DNA of 64,000 nucleotides from Platanthera guangdongensis (taxonomy: Eukaryota > Streptophyta > Magnoliopsida > Asparagales > Orchidaceae). Position numbers and translations under genes: made by a program. How positions within the stretch are numbered: the first letter of the stretch is position 1; each line of letters opens with the position of its first letter. Shown piece after piece: positions 1-11,205 of this stretch. Location: contig CM077162.1 of assembly GCA_039583875.1 (NCBI GenBank), forward strand, positions 165,745,220 through 165,809,219, in the 5' to 3' direction. The notes beneath the pieces were generated by a model. It was not told the DNA's origin. It worked only from the letters and a program-made list of their open reading frames with translations, and searched no databases.

Positions 1-2
1 AT

Positions 3-600
3 GCAGCAAGACTACGGTTCTTGGAGAATGAGCTGGCTAAGACAACTCAAGGAGATCTCTCTATCTCGAAGTTATTCATCAAGATGATCAAAAACCTGTG
101 CGCTGAAATATCAGCATTGGATCCCGATGAGCCAATCTCTGAGTCTAAGTTGAAGAGGCACATAGTTCGAGGTTTGTAGAAGGAGTATGTGGCCTTTGTG
201 ACTTCCGCTCAAGGATGGGCAACTCACCCTTCTTTGCTGGAGCTGGAAAATCGGCTGGCGTCATAGGAGAGCTTGGCTAGGCAGATGGCCAGGGTGACTA
301 TCTTTGAAGGAGGTAGTGAAGCTATCTTCACTGATAAGAAGATGAAGAAGAGATGGGAGAAGAAAAAGAAGTCTGCTGCTGAGGATGGGCCTTCAACTTC
401 ATATTAGCAAGAGAGGAGCGCTGCTCCTAAGAAGAACTTGAAGAAGGAGTTGAAGTGATATATGTGCAATCAGCCGGGACACTTCAAGCATGACTGCAAG
501 GTCACGCTGCAGCCTGGGCATGTTCCAGATAAGGAGGGAGCTGGTTCCAGTGTTGAGGAAGCCAGGTGGGGAGGATCCTTCTTTGACAAGTACGCGTGTT
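3..600 (+). pseudogene. Copia gag remnant with broken zinc knuckle
   Basis: Frame 3 reads as the C-terminal half of a Ty1/copia gag protein (UBN2-type), the structural protein of the virus-like particle. A segment containing 'SKLKRHIVRGL' leads into a lysine-rich stretch and a zinc-knuckle sequence 'MCNQPGHFKHDC'. In-frame stops occur near 177, 264 and 405. A TGA at 456-458 stands exactly where the first cysteine of the CX2CX4HX4C knuckle should be. The gag frame leaves the pol frame near 590-600, so a small indel lies there. The 5' part of the element is outside the window. The gag identity is secure from the knuckle and its position just before the protease; I do not assign a lineage. Confidence 0.8.
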
Positions 601-1270
601 TGTGCTCTTTCCACCATCGACTACCAAGATGATTGGATAGTTAACTCGCAGCGTGGTCATCACCTCACTGGAGAAGAGTCAAAGTTCTCTTCACTGCAAG
701 CATTCTCAGGTAATAAAGTTATTATTACATCTGATGATTTTGTTCATAATGTAAAGAAGGAGGGCGTTGCTTCTTTCGATAGAGATCAGGGTCCGATTAC
801 ATTAAGGAGTGTGTATCATGCACCTGGCATGAAGAAGAACCTCTTCTCGATGACCAACACAGTTAACGCGGGCTATCATGTTCTGTTTGGCCCAACAGAA
901 GTAAGGTTTCTCCGCAATGTATCAGCGGCAAATGCTGATGTTGTTCATATAGGGAGAAGCGTAAGAGACTTCTTTGTTTTATCAACAATCTCTTATATTG
1001 ATCGGATGATGGCCAACGATAGCGCGACTATCTGGCATGAAAGACTAGGGCACGTTGGGATGGACAAGCTGAAAGATATGGCGATGAAGAGCCTTGTGAA
1101 AGGCTTGCCAAAGTTGTCAACCTACAGAGATGGCCACGTTTGCCGGGGTGTCAGTACGTTAAGGCTCATCGCCTTCCGTTTAATAAGTCTTGGAGGCAGC
1201 AGATACATGCTGGTGTTGATTGATGACTACTCAAGATACACTTGGGTGTATTTCAAACACAACTGCTCAG
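490..1270 (+). pseudogene. Copia pol remnant: protease, GAG-pre-integrase, start of integrase
   Basis: Continues the gag above in another frame. The protease site appears as 'DWIVNSQRGHHLTG'; the usual catalytic Asp-Ser/Thr-Gly is replaced by Asn-Ser-Gln, so it should be inactive. Further on, 'WHERLGHVGMDKL' is the histidine-containing GAG-pre-integrase motif, and 'YMLVLIDDYSRYTWVYF' is the opening of the integrase core with its first Asp region. The second cysteine pair of the zinc-binding region is eroded. Similarity stops at about 1262-1270, before the rest of integrase, reverse transcriptase and RNase H, so the element is 3'-truncated where gypsy LTR-like DNA begins. Dead element; the open frame is a chance survivor. 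Confidence 0.85.
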
Positions 1271-3758
1271 GAACTCCAAAATCAGCACCGCAATCAGCTA
1301 CAACTCTGAACCTGAGGCATTCCAAAGACAGAACACCTCAGCAATAAAATACAAGTGATGGTAGAATGTAAGCAAAAAGTAAACAAAGTCAAGGGGCACC
1401 AACCCAAGACCAAAGTGAAAATACTAAAATAAAGTACAACAGTAAGGTACAAAAGCCAAGAGGAAACACTTACGTGAAACGTCACGTACAACAAAAGCAC
1501 ACCAAATGCACAAGACTATAAGGGAAAAAAGATCAAGATTAAATCATCAGGAAGAGAACAAACCGCTACTAGCCACCTGTGGTCAACTCCACCAAAAAAA
1601 CCAAAACGGGCGGGGTGGCCAACCCCAAAGACAATTTATCCATCTAAATTGCGGGGGAGACTGGATACTCCACCATACACCGCAAATGCCCTAACACCCA
1701 GTAGAGCCCCACAAAGTGCTAATAGGGAGAACAAACGTTGCGGTGGTGGTTTCGTCCACTAATAACACCCGAAACAAAGGAAACCCGGAAGGAAAACCCC
1801 GTAACGACCCGGGTTTAGAGCTCAGAGGCCCACCACAGCCATTCCTAGTCTGGCGGCGTGTCTCGACCCACGACATCGCCACGAAAGAATCCATGATATA
1901 AGTCTCAAGACAACAATGACACATCAGATTATACAAGACAATACAAGATTGAAATGGTGGATCAACCTTTAGGAAGAATTTACAATTCTAAATAAAATCT
2001 AACGCGTTCTACCTGAAAGTTGAGGAACGGTAAAAGAGTGGTATTAACCGCATCATCAAAACATATAACATTTACGGGGTTAGGTAACAAAATCAAGAAT
2101 ATGGAAATTATAACAAAAAGTTAATTACTAATAATGATAACAATAAGTTAGAAATTCCTACAAATCGGGATAAAGAAGGGAAGAGAAGGAGAAACCATCA
2201 CTTGTCTTGGTTTTACCGAAAAAATTCTCCCAATCACTCCTTGACGTAGATCGGGGCTAAAGAAGGCGAGGGAAGTCGAAATCTAACAAGAATGACCAAA
2301 AATAGGAGTTAAGGCCGAAAACCCTCGCGAGAAAATCTGAAGGAATGAGAAAGATTTTACCACGATGACGTAGCTCTCGTTGTGAGCTTTCCGGATCTAT
2401 ATTTGGTTGAAGATTTCGAGCACCGGAGCACCGTCGGCGGCCACCAGAAGAATAACGGAAAAACCTTCTCTCTCTCGCTCACGCCGCTCTGGTTCGGGAG
2501 ACGAACAAGAAATTTGGTCTAAATGAAAGAGGAAGAAGAAATCGGTATATATATATACTAAGGGTAATTATTGGGCTAACAACACTTAATAAAAAGAACC
2601 GGGATCGACTGAACCGAGATCTCGAGAAGGAGGCAAGGTTAACTCGAGAACAACCAGACAACCCTCGTGAACAAAATAGATCTCGAGTACAAGAAGAGAC
2701 TTATCGAGTACACAAAGGCAGTTCTCGAGAACAAGAAGCTTTGACGAGAACAAGACTGCTATTCCCGAGAACAGAGAAGCACCTCTCGAGAACTAGAACA
2801 ACATTTCTCGGGAACGGAGGATAGTTCTTGAGTACCAGAAAAGCATAACTCGGGAGCAGATGAACTACTCGGAATCAAGGGGGAAGTCAAATCAATTTGA
2901 CGCTACTTCGAGCTCAGCTCGACGTTCGTCGAGCTCCGCTCGAAGTTCGTCGAACACAAAGGAAAAACCCTATTTGACGAATTCTGTTCGAAATTCGTCT
3001 AACTCAAGGCCCGATCATCAAACTCAGTTTGAAAATCATCGAACGCAAAGGAACAAAAATTCTGTTCGACGAACTGCGCACAAAAATCTTCAAACCCAGA
3101 ACCGCTCGAGCGTCGAGCTCAGATCGACGTTCATCGAGCTCAGCTCGACACTTCATCGAGCTCAGCATGATGCTTCGTCGAGCTCAGCACGACGTTCATC
3201 GAGCTCCGCTCGACAATCGTCGACCTCCATACAGTGCCCAGAAATTGCATGAAACTATGAGTTCGACGAAAACCCACCCCTTTAGGAGGTCTTACCGAGA
3301 ATCAAAACAAGTCTAAGGCTTTGATATAATAATTATCATAATGAAATAGTTGAACAAGGAAATATGAGTTCAAACAGAGGCCCAAATACGTCGAATTAAA
3401 CGATTTAAACAGCGAAGACAACCCTAGAATCTGACGTACAATTCTTGAGACACAAGATTAAATGCTCTCACAAGCAAAAGAAATCACCATAAGGGTCCAA
3501 ACACGCGTCACGACTCCAAAATGCTCGGATCGCAACAAAGCTGGACAAGACCAAGGCCTCAAAACCTCATCCTTAATATCAAGGAAAACATTTCAACCCT
3601 TCAGAATCCCAAAAAATCTGAATAAACAAGCTCAACGGACACGAAAACGCACAAATTGTGCAGCGCCGTCAACAAAATGAAAAAGGGCAACGCCCTCACG
3701 TCATAATTATGATGTCGACAATCCAAATAATAACATCGAAAAATCGGGGGCGTTACAA
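1270..3758 (-). mobile_element. Gypsy LTR-like sequence (solo or truncated LTR)
   Basis: No coding region is supported. The right edge reads, on the minus strand, TGTAACGCCCCCG, a start typical of plant Ty3/gypsy LTRs whose ends are TGTAAC...GTTACA. A minus-strand TATA-like tract lies near 2548-2562. Upstream of it (2620-3240) is a dense cluster of TCGTCGA/CTCGAGAAC motifs, where a U3 would be. The left boundary with the copia remnant is not sharp and no matching LTR end is visible there, so the extent is approximate. It may be a solo LTR that landed in the integrase scrap to its right. Confidence 0.55.
2620..3240. repeat. Cluster of TCGTCGA / CTCGAGAAC motifs in LTR U3
   Basis: From 2620 to about 2850 variants of CTCGAGAACAAGAA recur every 25-35 bp. 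From 2905 to 3230 the motif changes to TTCGTCGAGCTC and its inverse GAGCTCGACG, at similar spacing. The motifs are short, CpG-containing and inversely paired. Short open frames here merely spell out the repeat. Confidence 0.75.
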
Positions 3759-4156
3759 GGACACATCATTGGAGCTTGTACTTAGGGCTCTGGAGGAGGG
3801 GTCTTCTAGGGATTATTCAATGAGAGATGATCGTGTTCATCATTGGGGCCGTCTATACATACTCGCATGAGGCGAGATTTGGGAGGACATACTAAGAGAA
3901 GCACATTATTCCAAGTATTCTATGCACCCTGGGATCTCCAAGATGATGGCAGACCAGCAGAGGGTCATGTTTTTGCTACGTATGAAGAAGGATATCATCC
4001 ACTTTATGACACACTGCAAGAGATGCTAGCGGGTCAAGGCCTAGAGCAAGAACCTAGGGGGACTAATGTAGCGACTACCAGTGGTGGAGTGGAAGTTCGA
4101 GGATATTTCTATGAATTTTGTGCATAGATTGCTTCATTACCGTTCCGGGCACAATT
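3759..4156 (+). pseudogene. Gypsy integrase fragment (zinc-binding domain and core start)
   Basis: The plus strand encodes a piece of Ty3/gypsy integrase. 'REAHYSKYSMHPG' followed by 'FMTHCKRC' gives the H2C2 zinc-binding signature. Then 'PVVEWKFEDISMNFV' corresponds to the conserved lead into the catalytic core (normally Trp-Glu-x-Ile-x-Met-Asp-Phe), with the catalytic Asp replaced by Asn. Several stops interrupt it. Both edges are cut by other elements: an LTR-like edge on the left at 3758 and the LTR start TGTAACACC on the right at 4157. It is the only visible part of that element. Confidence 0.8.
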
Positions 4157-4690
4157 TGTAACACCCCCATCTGTTACGTAGAATATAACAAAAGGTCTGG
4201 TCGAGGCCCCACGCCATATTCCACGGATAGTCAGTGGAGTTATGCATCGAAACCAAAACATCAATGTATGTTAACTCAGAGTTACATTCTAGTGGAAGCT
4301 TTTAATTAAGAAAAACCCACAACTAGGAATGTCCACTATATAAGACAACATGAATGATAGTCATACACAAAGTCTGGCCTTAAGGCCTTATACCATATGA
4401 ATTGTTTAGCACTAAGGTGGTTTATATACTTTGACGGGCAGACCGACACCACATGAAAATAAGTAAACGCTTCGCTTGGTCTTTGAGGGCTAACATACCA
4501 CAAAGGGGATTCAGCCTGCTACTTCTCGCTTGAATGTCGTGTACCTACACAAGGACAATCCACCAAGACGTGGCAAACAAGGCAACAATCATCTTTAGCT
4601 GACCAATTTATAACAACCCCACCTCTCACTCAGGACAGCAGTGCTCCTTCCCTGCAAGACAGCAAAATGACAGTATATCTATATATCAAC
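4157..4690 (-). mobile_element. Partial gypsy LTR (3' LTR side of the Tekay-like element, or a relative)
   Basis: Starts with TGTAACACCCCC on the plus strand, the inverted LTR terminus. The following 450 bp have the same order of short conserved blocks as the right-hand LTR starting at 8766 (a GGTC..GG..GGGGCCCCAC block, a CCACGG block, a GGCCTTA..GGCCTTA block), but are clearly diverged. The LTR at the other end is about 2.4 kb without its insertion, so this copy has lost most of its length or belongs to a related subfamily. The right edge is approximate. Confidence 0.55.
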
Positions 4691-4699
4691 CACCATAGA

Positions 4700-4795
4700 T
4701 GTTGACATGCACGACCACATGCCCCGGGCACTTAGGGCACATTATTGGTGTACATGCACAACCACATGCCCTGTGCACTTAGGGAATATTATGCG
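4700..4795. repeat. Two-copy tandem repeat
   Basis: Two imperfect copies of a roughly 45-bp unit beginning ACATGCACRACCACATGCCC, lying between the LTR fragment and the integrase C-terminus. Confidence 0.6.
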
Positions 4796-4799
4796 TTCT

Positions 4800-5942
4800 A
4801 AAACTTCGAACGGCCCCAAAAACCTCGGACTCAACTTTTTGAGTCGGCAAACCCGTGAAACGCCTTTGAACTATTTGATCTTTAGATAGACCCAGTCACC
4901 TACCACAAACTCCATATTCTTATGGCAAGCATTAAAATACTTTGCTTGCCGGTCCTGGGCAACCTTCATGTGCTCCTGAAAGGTTTGCACCAACTCGCAC
5001 GCATCAGCCACCACTTCTTTTCCCAAAAGTTTGGTGTCTCCCGCCTCTATCCAGGATATTGACGTTCAACACCGCCTCCACAAAGCTTCATATGACGCCA
5101 TCTTTATGCTTGCTTGGTAACTGTTGTTATAGGCGAACTCCACCATGAAGAGATGATCTTCCCACTTCTTCCCAAAGTCAAGAGTACACATTCTCAGCAT
5201 ATTTTCCATTATACGGTTAGTTCTTTCTGTTTGTCCATCAGTTTAAGGATGGAACGTCGTACTGAACTTAAACTTCGTGCCCAGACTTTTCTGAACCAAC
5301 CTCCAGTCTTTGGACGTGAAACGTCCATCATGATCACTGTGTATACTCCTAATAATCCCATGTAGTTGCACAATGTTGCGAATATACAACTCTACCAGCT
5401 TCTCCATGCTATTCTCCTTCCGGTTTGGGATGAAATGGGCCACTTTGGTCAAGCGGTCCATAATCACCCAAATTGCGCTGTTTCCCTGCTACGATCGAGG
5501 TAAGCCATGTAGAAAATCCATGGAGATGTCATCAAACTTCCATTCGGGAATCGGTAGAGTCTTCAGGAACCCGCCTGGCTTCTGACACTCGGCCTTCACT
5601 TAGGCGCAAGTTTGACACCGGCTCACGTACAAAGCTATATCATGCTTCAAACCAGGCCACCAGAAGGATTTTTTTCATATCCAAGTACATCTTCGTACTT
5701 CCCGAGTGAATGAAGTACTTCATAAAGTAAGCCTCAAACATCAACTCCTCACGGAGCTTGCCGAACTGTGGTACATATATCCTTTCGTCCTTTCTCAAGA
5801 CCCCATCAATAATCTCCCAGGAGCTACCCTCGCTCGTTTGAGCTTCCACCACGAATGGTTGAAACTCTTCATCCAAACTAGTCGCTTCCCGAATACTATC
5901 AAATATGTCATTTTGTAGATTGATCCAGTTCAATCGTGCCAT
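4800..5942 (-). pseudogene. Tekay-like gypsy integrase remnant
   Basis: Minus-strand frames give 'MFEAYFMKYFIHSGSTKMY' (zinc-binding region; the usual first histidine is not kept), then 'MIMDRLTKVAHFIPNRKENSM' shortened here to its core Asp region, then 'HSDHDGRFTSKDW' with the second catalytic Asp. C-terminal blocks resembling 'RQAKYFNACHKNMEF' and 'FLGPFEVL' follow. Multiple stops and frameshifts interrupt the gene. The protein ends soon after the FLGPFEVL block and I cannot see a chromodomain, so assignment to chromoviruses rests on overall pol similarity rather than that domain. Confidence 0.75.
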
Positions 5943-5989
5943 GATTGACTCGCCTCTTGCTACAAACTCAATGTCAAGGGACTCAGTTC

Positions 5990-6543
5990 TACATCAACCG
6001 CTCATCATGGGCTTCGATCCAACTCCCTTGACCAGAGTATTTCATACTCAAGGCATCCACCACCATGTTGGCTTTGTCTGGTGTATACTGAATCGCCACT
6101 TCGTAGTATCCAAGGAACTCGACCCATCTGTGTTGCCGCATATTCAAGTCCTTTTGGTCTAGAAGATACTATAGGCTTTTGTGGTCTGTGAAGATCTCCA
6201 CCTTCGCACCATACACATAGTGCCGCCACAACTTTAATGCAAAAATGACCGCAGCCAACTCCAAGTCATGGATGGGGTAATTCCTCTCGTGAGGCTTCAA
6301 CTGCCTAGACTCAAAAGCTATAACACTGTCATGTTGCACCAACACGCAACCCAACCCACATCCTGATGCGTCACTGAAAATCGAAAATCCTTCAGTGCCT
6401 TTTGGTAGATTTAGGATTGGAGTTGTCATCAGTCTTTCCTTCACGGTGTCAAACACATGATTGCACTCTTGAGTCCACACAAACTTCTGATCCTTACGAG
6501 TTAGAGAAGTGAGCGGTATAGCTATCCGCAAAAAGTTTTCCAC
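5990..6543 (-). pseudogene. Tekay-like gypsy RNase H remnant
   Basis: Reads through '[18 protein letters not shown]', the first RNase H block with catalytic Asp; '[20 protein letters not shown]', with catalytic Glu; and '[10 protein letters not shown]', with a further Asp. A stop follows at the next codon, after which 'NMRQHRWVEFLGYYEVAIQY' continues in frame. The three catalytic blocks look well kept; inactivation is by nonsense changes. It follows directly on reverse transcriptase, as in the normal gypsy order RT-RNase H-integrase. Confidence 0.85.
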
Positions 6544-7386
6544 AAATCTTCTATAGTACCCGGCTAGTCCAAGGAAACTTCAGACTTCCGCCACAGTTCT
6601 CAAAACTGGCCGATCTCTGATGACCTCCACTTTTGCAGGATCCACCGCCACCCCATCACCACTAATCACATGTCCTAGAAATGCCAACTTCTCCAACCAG
6701 AATTCGCACTTTGAGAAATTTGCATAAAGCTGGTTCTCTCTCAATACTTGCAACACTAATCTCAAATGAGTCTCATGCTCCGCCTCCGATTTGGAGTATA
6801 CCAAAATATCATCGATAAAGACGACAACAAAAGAGTCCAAGTATACACGAAATACTCAATCCATTAGATCCATGAATACTGATGGTATGTTCGTTAACCC
6901 GAACGACATCACCGAGAACTCGAAATGACCATACCTCGTTCCAAAAGCTGTCTTGGGTATGTTCTCATCTCGAATCCGCAACGGATAGTATCCTGACTTC
7001 AAGTCCAACTTAGAATACATCACTGACCCCACCAACTGGTCGAACAGGTCATCTATCCGAGGAATCAGATACTTATTTTTGACAGTCAGTTTATTCAACT
7101 CTCAGTAGTCTATGCACAATCGCATACTACCATCTTTCTTCTTCACAAACAACACTGGCACACTACAAGGTGAAGAACTGGGTCTAATATACCCCTGCTC
7201 CAACAGTTCCTGCAACTGTTCCTTGAGTTCTGCCAACTCTTTTGGAGCCATCCTAAAAGGAGGATGTGACATCGGCCTAGCCTCTAACACTAACTCAGTC
7301 GAGGAATCGATCTCCCGTCGAGGAGGTGCTCCAGGAAGCTCCTCGGGAAACACATCCTCGAACTCTGCCACTACCGACATATCCAA
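6544..7386 (-). pseudogene. Tekay-like gypsy reverse transcriptase remnant
   Basis: Domains in order: 'FRMAPKELAELKEQLQELL' and 'GYIRPSSSPCSVPVLFVKKK' (fingers), then a stop, then '[12 protein letters not shown]', '[12 protein letters not shown]' and '[17 protein letters not shown]', another stop, then the catalytic '[13 protein letters not shown]' (F-x-DD), and '[13 protein letters not shown]' of the thumb/connection region. Stops sit near 7100, 6855 and 6578. Apart from these, conserved motifs are intact, so the copy is moderately old. Reverse transcriptase copies the element RNA into DNA inside the particle. Confidence 0.9.
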
Positions 7387-7533
7387 GTGACAGCCTGGAA
7401 AGGCAAACCTCCAATAATGCTACAAGAGCTACTCCTCCCTAGTTAACTGCCCGCACCAACTGCATGGCCGAAATCAGGGAGCAAGCCACTCCACTAAGGC
7501 CCTCAAACATAACTTCTGTCTGCCCTTCACTTC

Positions 7534-7857
7534 TCAGGGTCGCCACCTTAGACAGGAAATACTGGCACGTTGCTCTGCAAGCCAGTCCATTCCCAATATT
7601 AAATCGACTTCAACCAACGGTAGAACCGCCACTACCAACGTGAAGTCAACTCCGTCCAGGCTCCAACAAATGCGCCCTTTCGCTATGGTGGTCATGGATG
7701 ACCCATTGGGCATGTGCACCTTCAGCTTTGCTTTCATCGAGAATGGTTCAACTCCAATCCTCCGGATAAAGCTTTCTGTAAGGAAGGAGTGTGATGCTCC
7801 CGTATCAAACAGTACCCTAGCAGGGTACCCAGAAACCAGCACAAAACCTGTCACCAC
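7534..7857 (-). pseudogene. Gypsy aspartic protease
   Basis: A 107-residue open stretch carries 'VLFDTGASHSFLTESFI', the aspartic protease active site (Asp-Thr-Gly), and the flap/hydrophobic strand 'VDLILGMDWLAEQ'. It lies between gag and reverse transcriptase as expected for the gag-pol polyprotein of a chromovirus-like gypsy element. The reading frame is lost on both sides. Confidence 0.85.
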
Positions 7858-7999
7858 ATCGGGTTAGCGAATCACTTCCAACTGTCGAAGGTTATACGCC
7901 CTTGGCTGCATAGGTTGGAAACGAGAAGCGCTAGACTCCGTCATTATTCCTTTCTTTGTTGCACTAGGCCCGGAGCACACCGACTATTCTTGTATCGGC

Positions 8000-8640
8000 T
8001 CCTGCTCCATGCCACCCTCAGTACAGAAACAAGCTATGTGGCCCAGTTTGCCACACTTATAGCACGTTCGTGGTCCCTTGAAGCAAGACCCCCCCCCTCG
8101 CCCGATGCTATACTATCCTTCTCCCAATTCCTGTAGGGATGGTACTTCTTTTTCCACTTACTCCTGTCAGTTCTTCCTTGAGATTTAGAAGACTTTCCTT
8201 CTCCCTGCTTTCCAGCAAAACCCTTTTGACGTTGCGTTCGCTCCAAATCGCTCTCCAACGTTCTGGCAGCCTCAACCAGCTCATTGAAACCAGCATTCTT
8301 TATAGATATGAGGGGTTATCTCAGATTCTCCCTCAGTCCGTAGTAGAAGAGGTTGTCCCTCTCCACATCGTCAGCAATGGTCGTTCCAGCATAGTGAACC
8401 AACTGGGTAAATTCTTGAACATACTCGTCCACCGTCTTATCCCGCTACACTAAGAGCAGGAATTGCCTCTGAAGGGCTAACATCGTCGACGCAGGAATGT
8501 ACTTTTTTAAGAAAGCATTTTTGAACTCCTCCATGGTCGGGGGGCGACCAGGAAACTGGCAACCGCTATGGCTCACCTACCACAGCTTAGCATCGCCCTC
8601 CCACATGACACTTGCAAACTCAGCTTGCTTCTAGTCGCAT
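8000..8640 (-). pseudogene. Gypsy gag remnant with intact zinc knuckle
   Basis: Minus-strand frames give the retrotransposon gag signature: 'KKYIPASTMLALQRQF', 'TVDEYVQEFTQLVHYAG', 'DNLFYYGLRENLR' and 'ARTLESDLERTQRQKG'. A basic tail and a CX2CX4HX4C knuckle, C-YK-C-GKLG-H-IACF-C, follow at 8064-8023. Stops break it at several points and the N-terminus is not recognisable toward the LTR. In life this is the RNA-packaging structural protein of the element. Confidence 0.8.
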
Positions 8641-8750
8641 AACTAGACACAAGGACACTCACGGTCTCGTGATACTCCTATGTGGATAACTTCTTGATGC
8701 AATTTGTTTAGGACATTTGTCCACAAAGACAAACCTTGGACATTAACCTC

Positions 8751-8762
8751 CATCTAATACCA
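8751..8762 (-). other. Primer binding site of the gypsy element
   Basis: Minus strand reads TGGTATTAGATG four bases after the LTR end GGTGTTACA. This matches the common plant initiator-Met tRNA primer site TGGTATCAGAGC at 9 of 12 positions. It fixes the element as minus-strand, with its 5' LTR on the right. Confidence 0.75.
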
Positions 8763-9497
8763 AATTGTAACACCTCCCATATAATGAGCATATAATATGG
8801 GTCCGGCCGGGGCCCCACAACATACAGACTCCACGGCTTCAGCATTAAAAGTTGATATGTAAACTATCCAAACTCAAAACTCAGACATCAACAGCGGAAA
8901 CATATAATCAAGACTAGAAGTTATCCACCACACCAAGAGTATCAAAATGGCCTTAGGGCCTTACACATCATAAGTCCAAAAATTAAGCATCATTAAACAA
9001 TAGTAACGTGCACACACACTCCTAATCTATCTCGGCATGCAAGCCGGATTACATTTCATGGAGCATAACATTCAATCAGAATACATGCAAATAATAGAAA
9101 GCTCACTTCATGCGGCTTATGCATTTTTGGCCGACGAGCTTGCTCCTGCTTGCAATTCTTGCTATGTAAAAATTTGGTTGTAACGTGGGTCAGGAAAGGC
9201 TGACCTTAACTGTGCAATCAACACATCTCCTCATGTTCCTAACGGACCATGGGGCACTCCATCATCCAGCAGGTCAGCACTTCGTATGCAACAATACAAA
9301 TACATTTAAAGCTGTAAAACAGGTTTGGATGTCTCATACAACAAACACATTTCAATGTTGAGCATATAATAAAAGGGGCCTACAATGAAGCATGAATGCA
9401 ATCCTGGGTTTCACCCAAGGCACGCTAGAGCGTATGCTTCTAACACATCATCACATCGGGTACTTCCAATTTCCCCTTCGACGTTCAAGCTGCATAC

Positions 9498-9625
9498 ACA
9501 AGGGTACTCTAAATTCCCACAAACGGTATACAAACCGCAAAAACAAGGGTACTCTAAATTCCTCAAACGGCATACAAGCCGCAAACACAAGGTACTCTAA
9601 ATTCCCCAAACGGCATACAAGTCGC
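9498..9625. repeat. Tandem repeat in gypsy LTR (about 45 bp x 3)
   Basis: Three copies of a unit built on GGTACTCTAAATTCC followed by CAAACGGCATACAAGCCGC. Confidence 0.75.
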
Positions 9626-9930
9626 CACACAAACAAACTGATAAGAAACCTTGGTAGACCCCACTCGTTCGCGACAACCCAGGCCCGACTCCAATATCGG
9701 GATCATATCCACCAAAGGGGACCTAGCGGGACACAGCTAGAATCATCCGAGCTTGCCTAAAGCTCGACATTCTAGTCAGTTCCATAGAAGGAGACTTGTC
9801 TCGTCGGGACACTCTCCACATATGAATTTGCAACGTCACGGGATATCCAGCCGACCGCAGAGACAAGTCATGCCTTAGTACATCACAAACCCAAGCCTTT
9901 CTCACCCTAATCCAACATTCATACCGTAAT

Positions 9931-10091
9931 GTTCTCGTGCCCCAAGGAAACCATTTTCCATCACAACGGATCTAACCTTGTCTGGTCCCGTGCCCCAAGG
10001 AAACGATCTCCGTCACAACAGAGCTAACCTTATTCGGTCCCGCTCCCCAATGAAACCATCTACCGTCACAGCGGAGCTAACCTTGTCCGGT
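9931..10091. repeat. Tandem repeat in gypsy LTR (about 53 bp x 3)
   Basis: Three copies of a unit with GTGCCCCAAGGAAACCAT and GAGCTAACCTTGTCCGGT as its landmarks, diverged by scattered substitutions. Confidence 0.75.
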
Positions 10092-10744
10092 TCCGATTAC
10101 GGGTACTCACGCGGAATAAGGGGGTACATATAACATCACAAACGGCGACTTGCCGCTAACGGATTTCTACAAAAATCCTTAAGGCTTGCTATGCGACATC
10201 ACCGAGTCGGACTAACGGTCGTGACTACGTCTTCACCCACAATGCCTAATCCGCTAACGAAGCAGATCTCTAATGCAATATCATGTCAGGGATGGACACA
10301 ATCGACCCGGTGGCTCCTCTTGAACCATGACAACCCAAATCCCTCTCATTTGAGAGATCTGGTGCCAATATGCTTGAAATAAAATCAAGAAAAGGAAAGA
10401 TGTCATGCACGCATCCTATAGCCAAGAGGAGAAGTGTCGTTGCCCTTCGACTGCTCTTCCTAGCCATGAAGACTTGTCTTGTACGGATGAAAATGAGCGT
10501 CTTCGCGTCCTCTTCACGGATCTGGCCTCGAAATGATGATTGGACGTCTAAAGCTCCGTCAATGGTGGAAGAATGCTTTCTTCTTCCTCCTCCCTCCTTT
10601 CTCTTCAAACCCCTAACTCTCACTTCCCAAATGAGAAAGATGAGGAGAAACAACAGTTCAGCCCTATATAAGCACTGTGGATGAGAGTCTTGGGCCTTAG
10701 GATCGAATCCTAAATGAAATTGGACGGCTATAAAGCCAAACGAC

Positions 10745-11200
10745 GGAACTGCTTCCATCCGCTACCGCCGGGCGGTAATTAACTACCGTCGAGAGGTAGG
10801 TTCCCGAGTGCTCGGCCAGAAAAAAAATGTCGCGTTAATGCCAGTGATAAGGCTAATGCCGCACGGTAGAGTTTTTCTCGAGAACTCGAAGTTTTCTCGA
10901 AAACTTAGCGTTCGACGAACTGGGTTCTTCGCTCGACATTCGACGAAACAGGGCTATCGCCGGGCGATAGCTACTATCGCCGGGCGGTAATCCTCCAACA
11001 CTCGACGAACAGATCTTTTTTTCATCGCGCGACGAAATAGGGCTATCGTCGAGCGGTACCTAGCTAACCCCCCGCGCTAGCATTCAACGCTTGACGACTC
11101 AATTCTCTCAGTGCCTGACCACTCAATGCTCTCATCGCCTGCCTACTCAAAGCTAAGCTACCGCCGGGCGATAACCACTACCGCTGGATGATAACTTTCA
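10745..11200. repeat. Cluster of CCGCCGGGCGATA and TTCGACGAA motifs
   Basis: At least five copies of an ACCGCCGGGCGGTA/ATCGCCGGGCGATAG motif are interspersed with TTCGACGAA, CTCGACGAA and TCTCGAGAAC. It sits in the U3 of the gypsy LTR (upstream of the TATA-like element in the minus orientation) and is similar in style, not sequence, to the cluster at 2620-3240. Confidence 0.75.
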
Positions 11201-11205
11201 GAGAC

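Noticed and set aside
10270..10758. 162-residue frame in the gypsy LTR
   Set aside because: Overlaps the LTR TATA region and shows no protein family resemblance.
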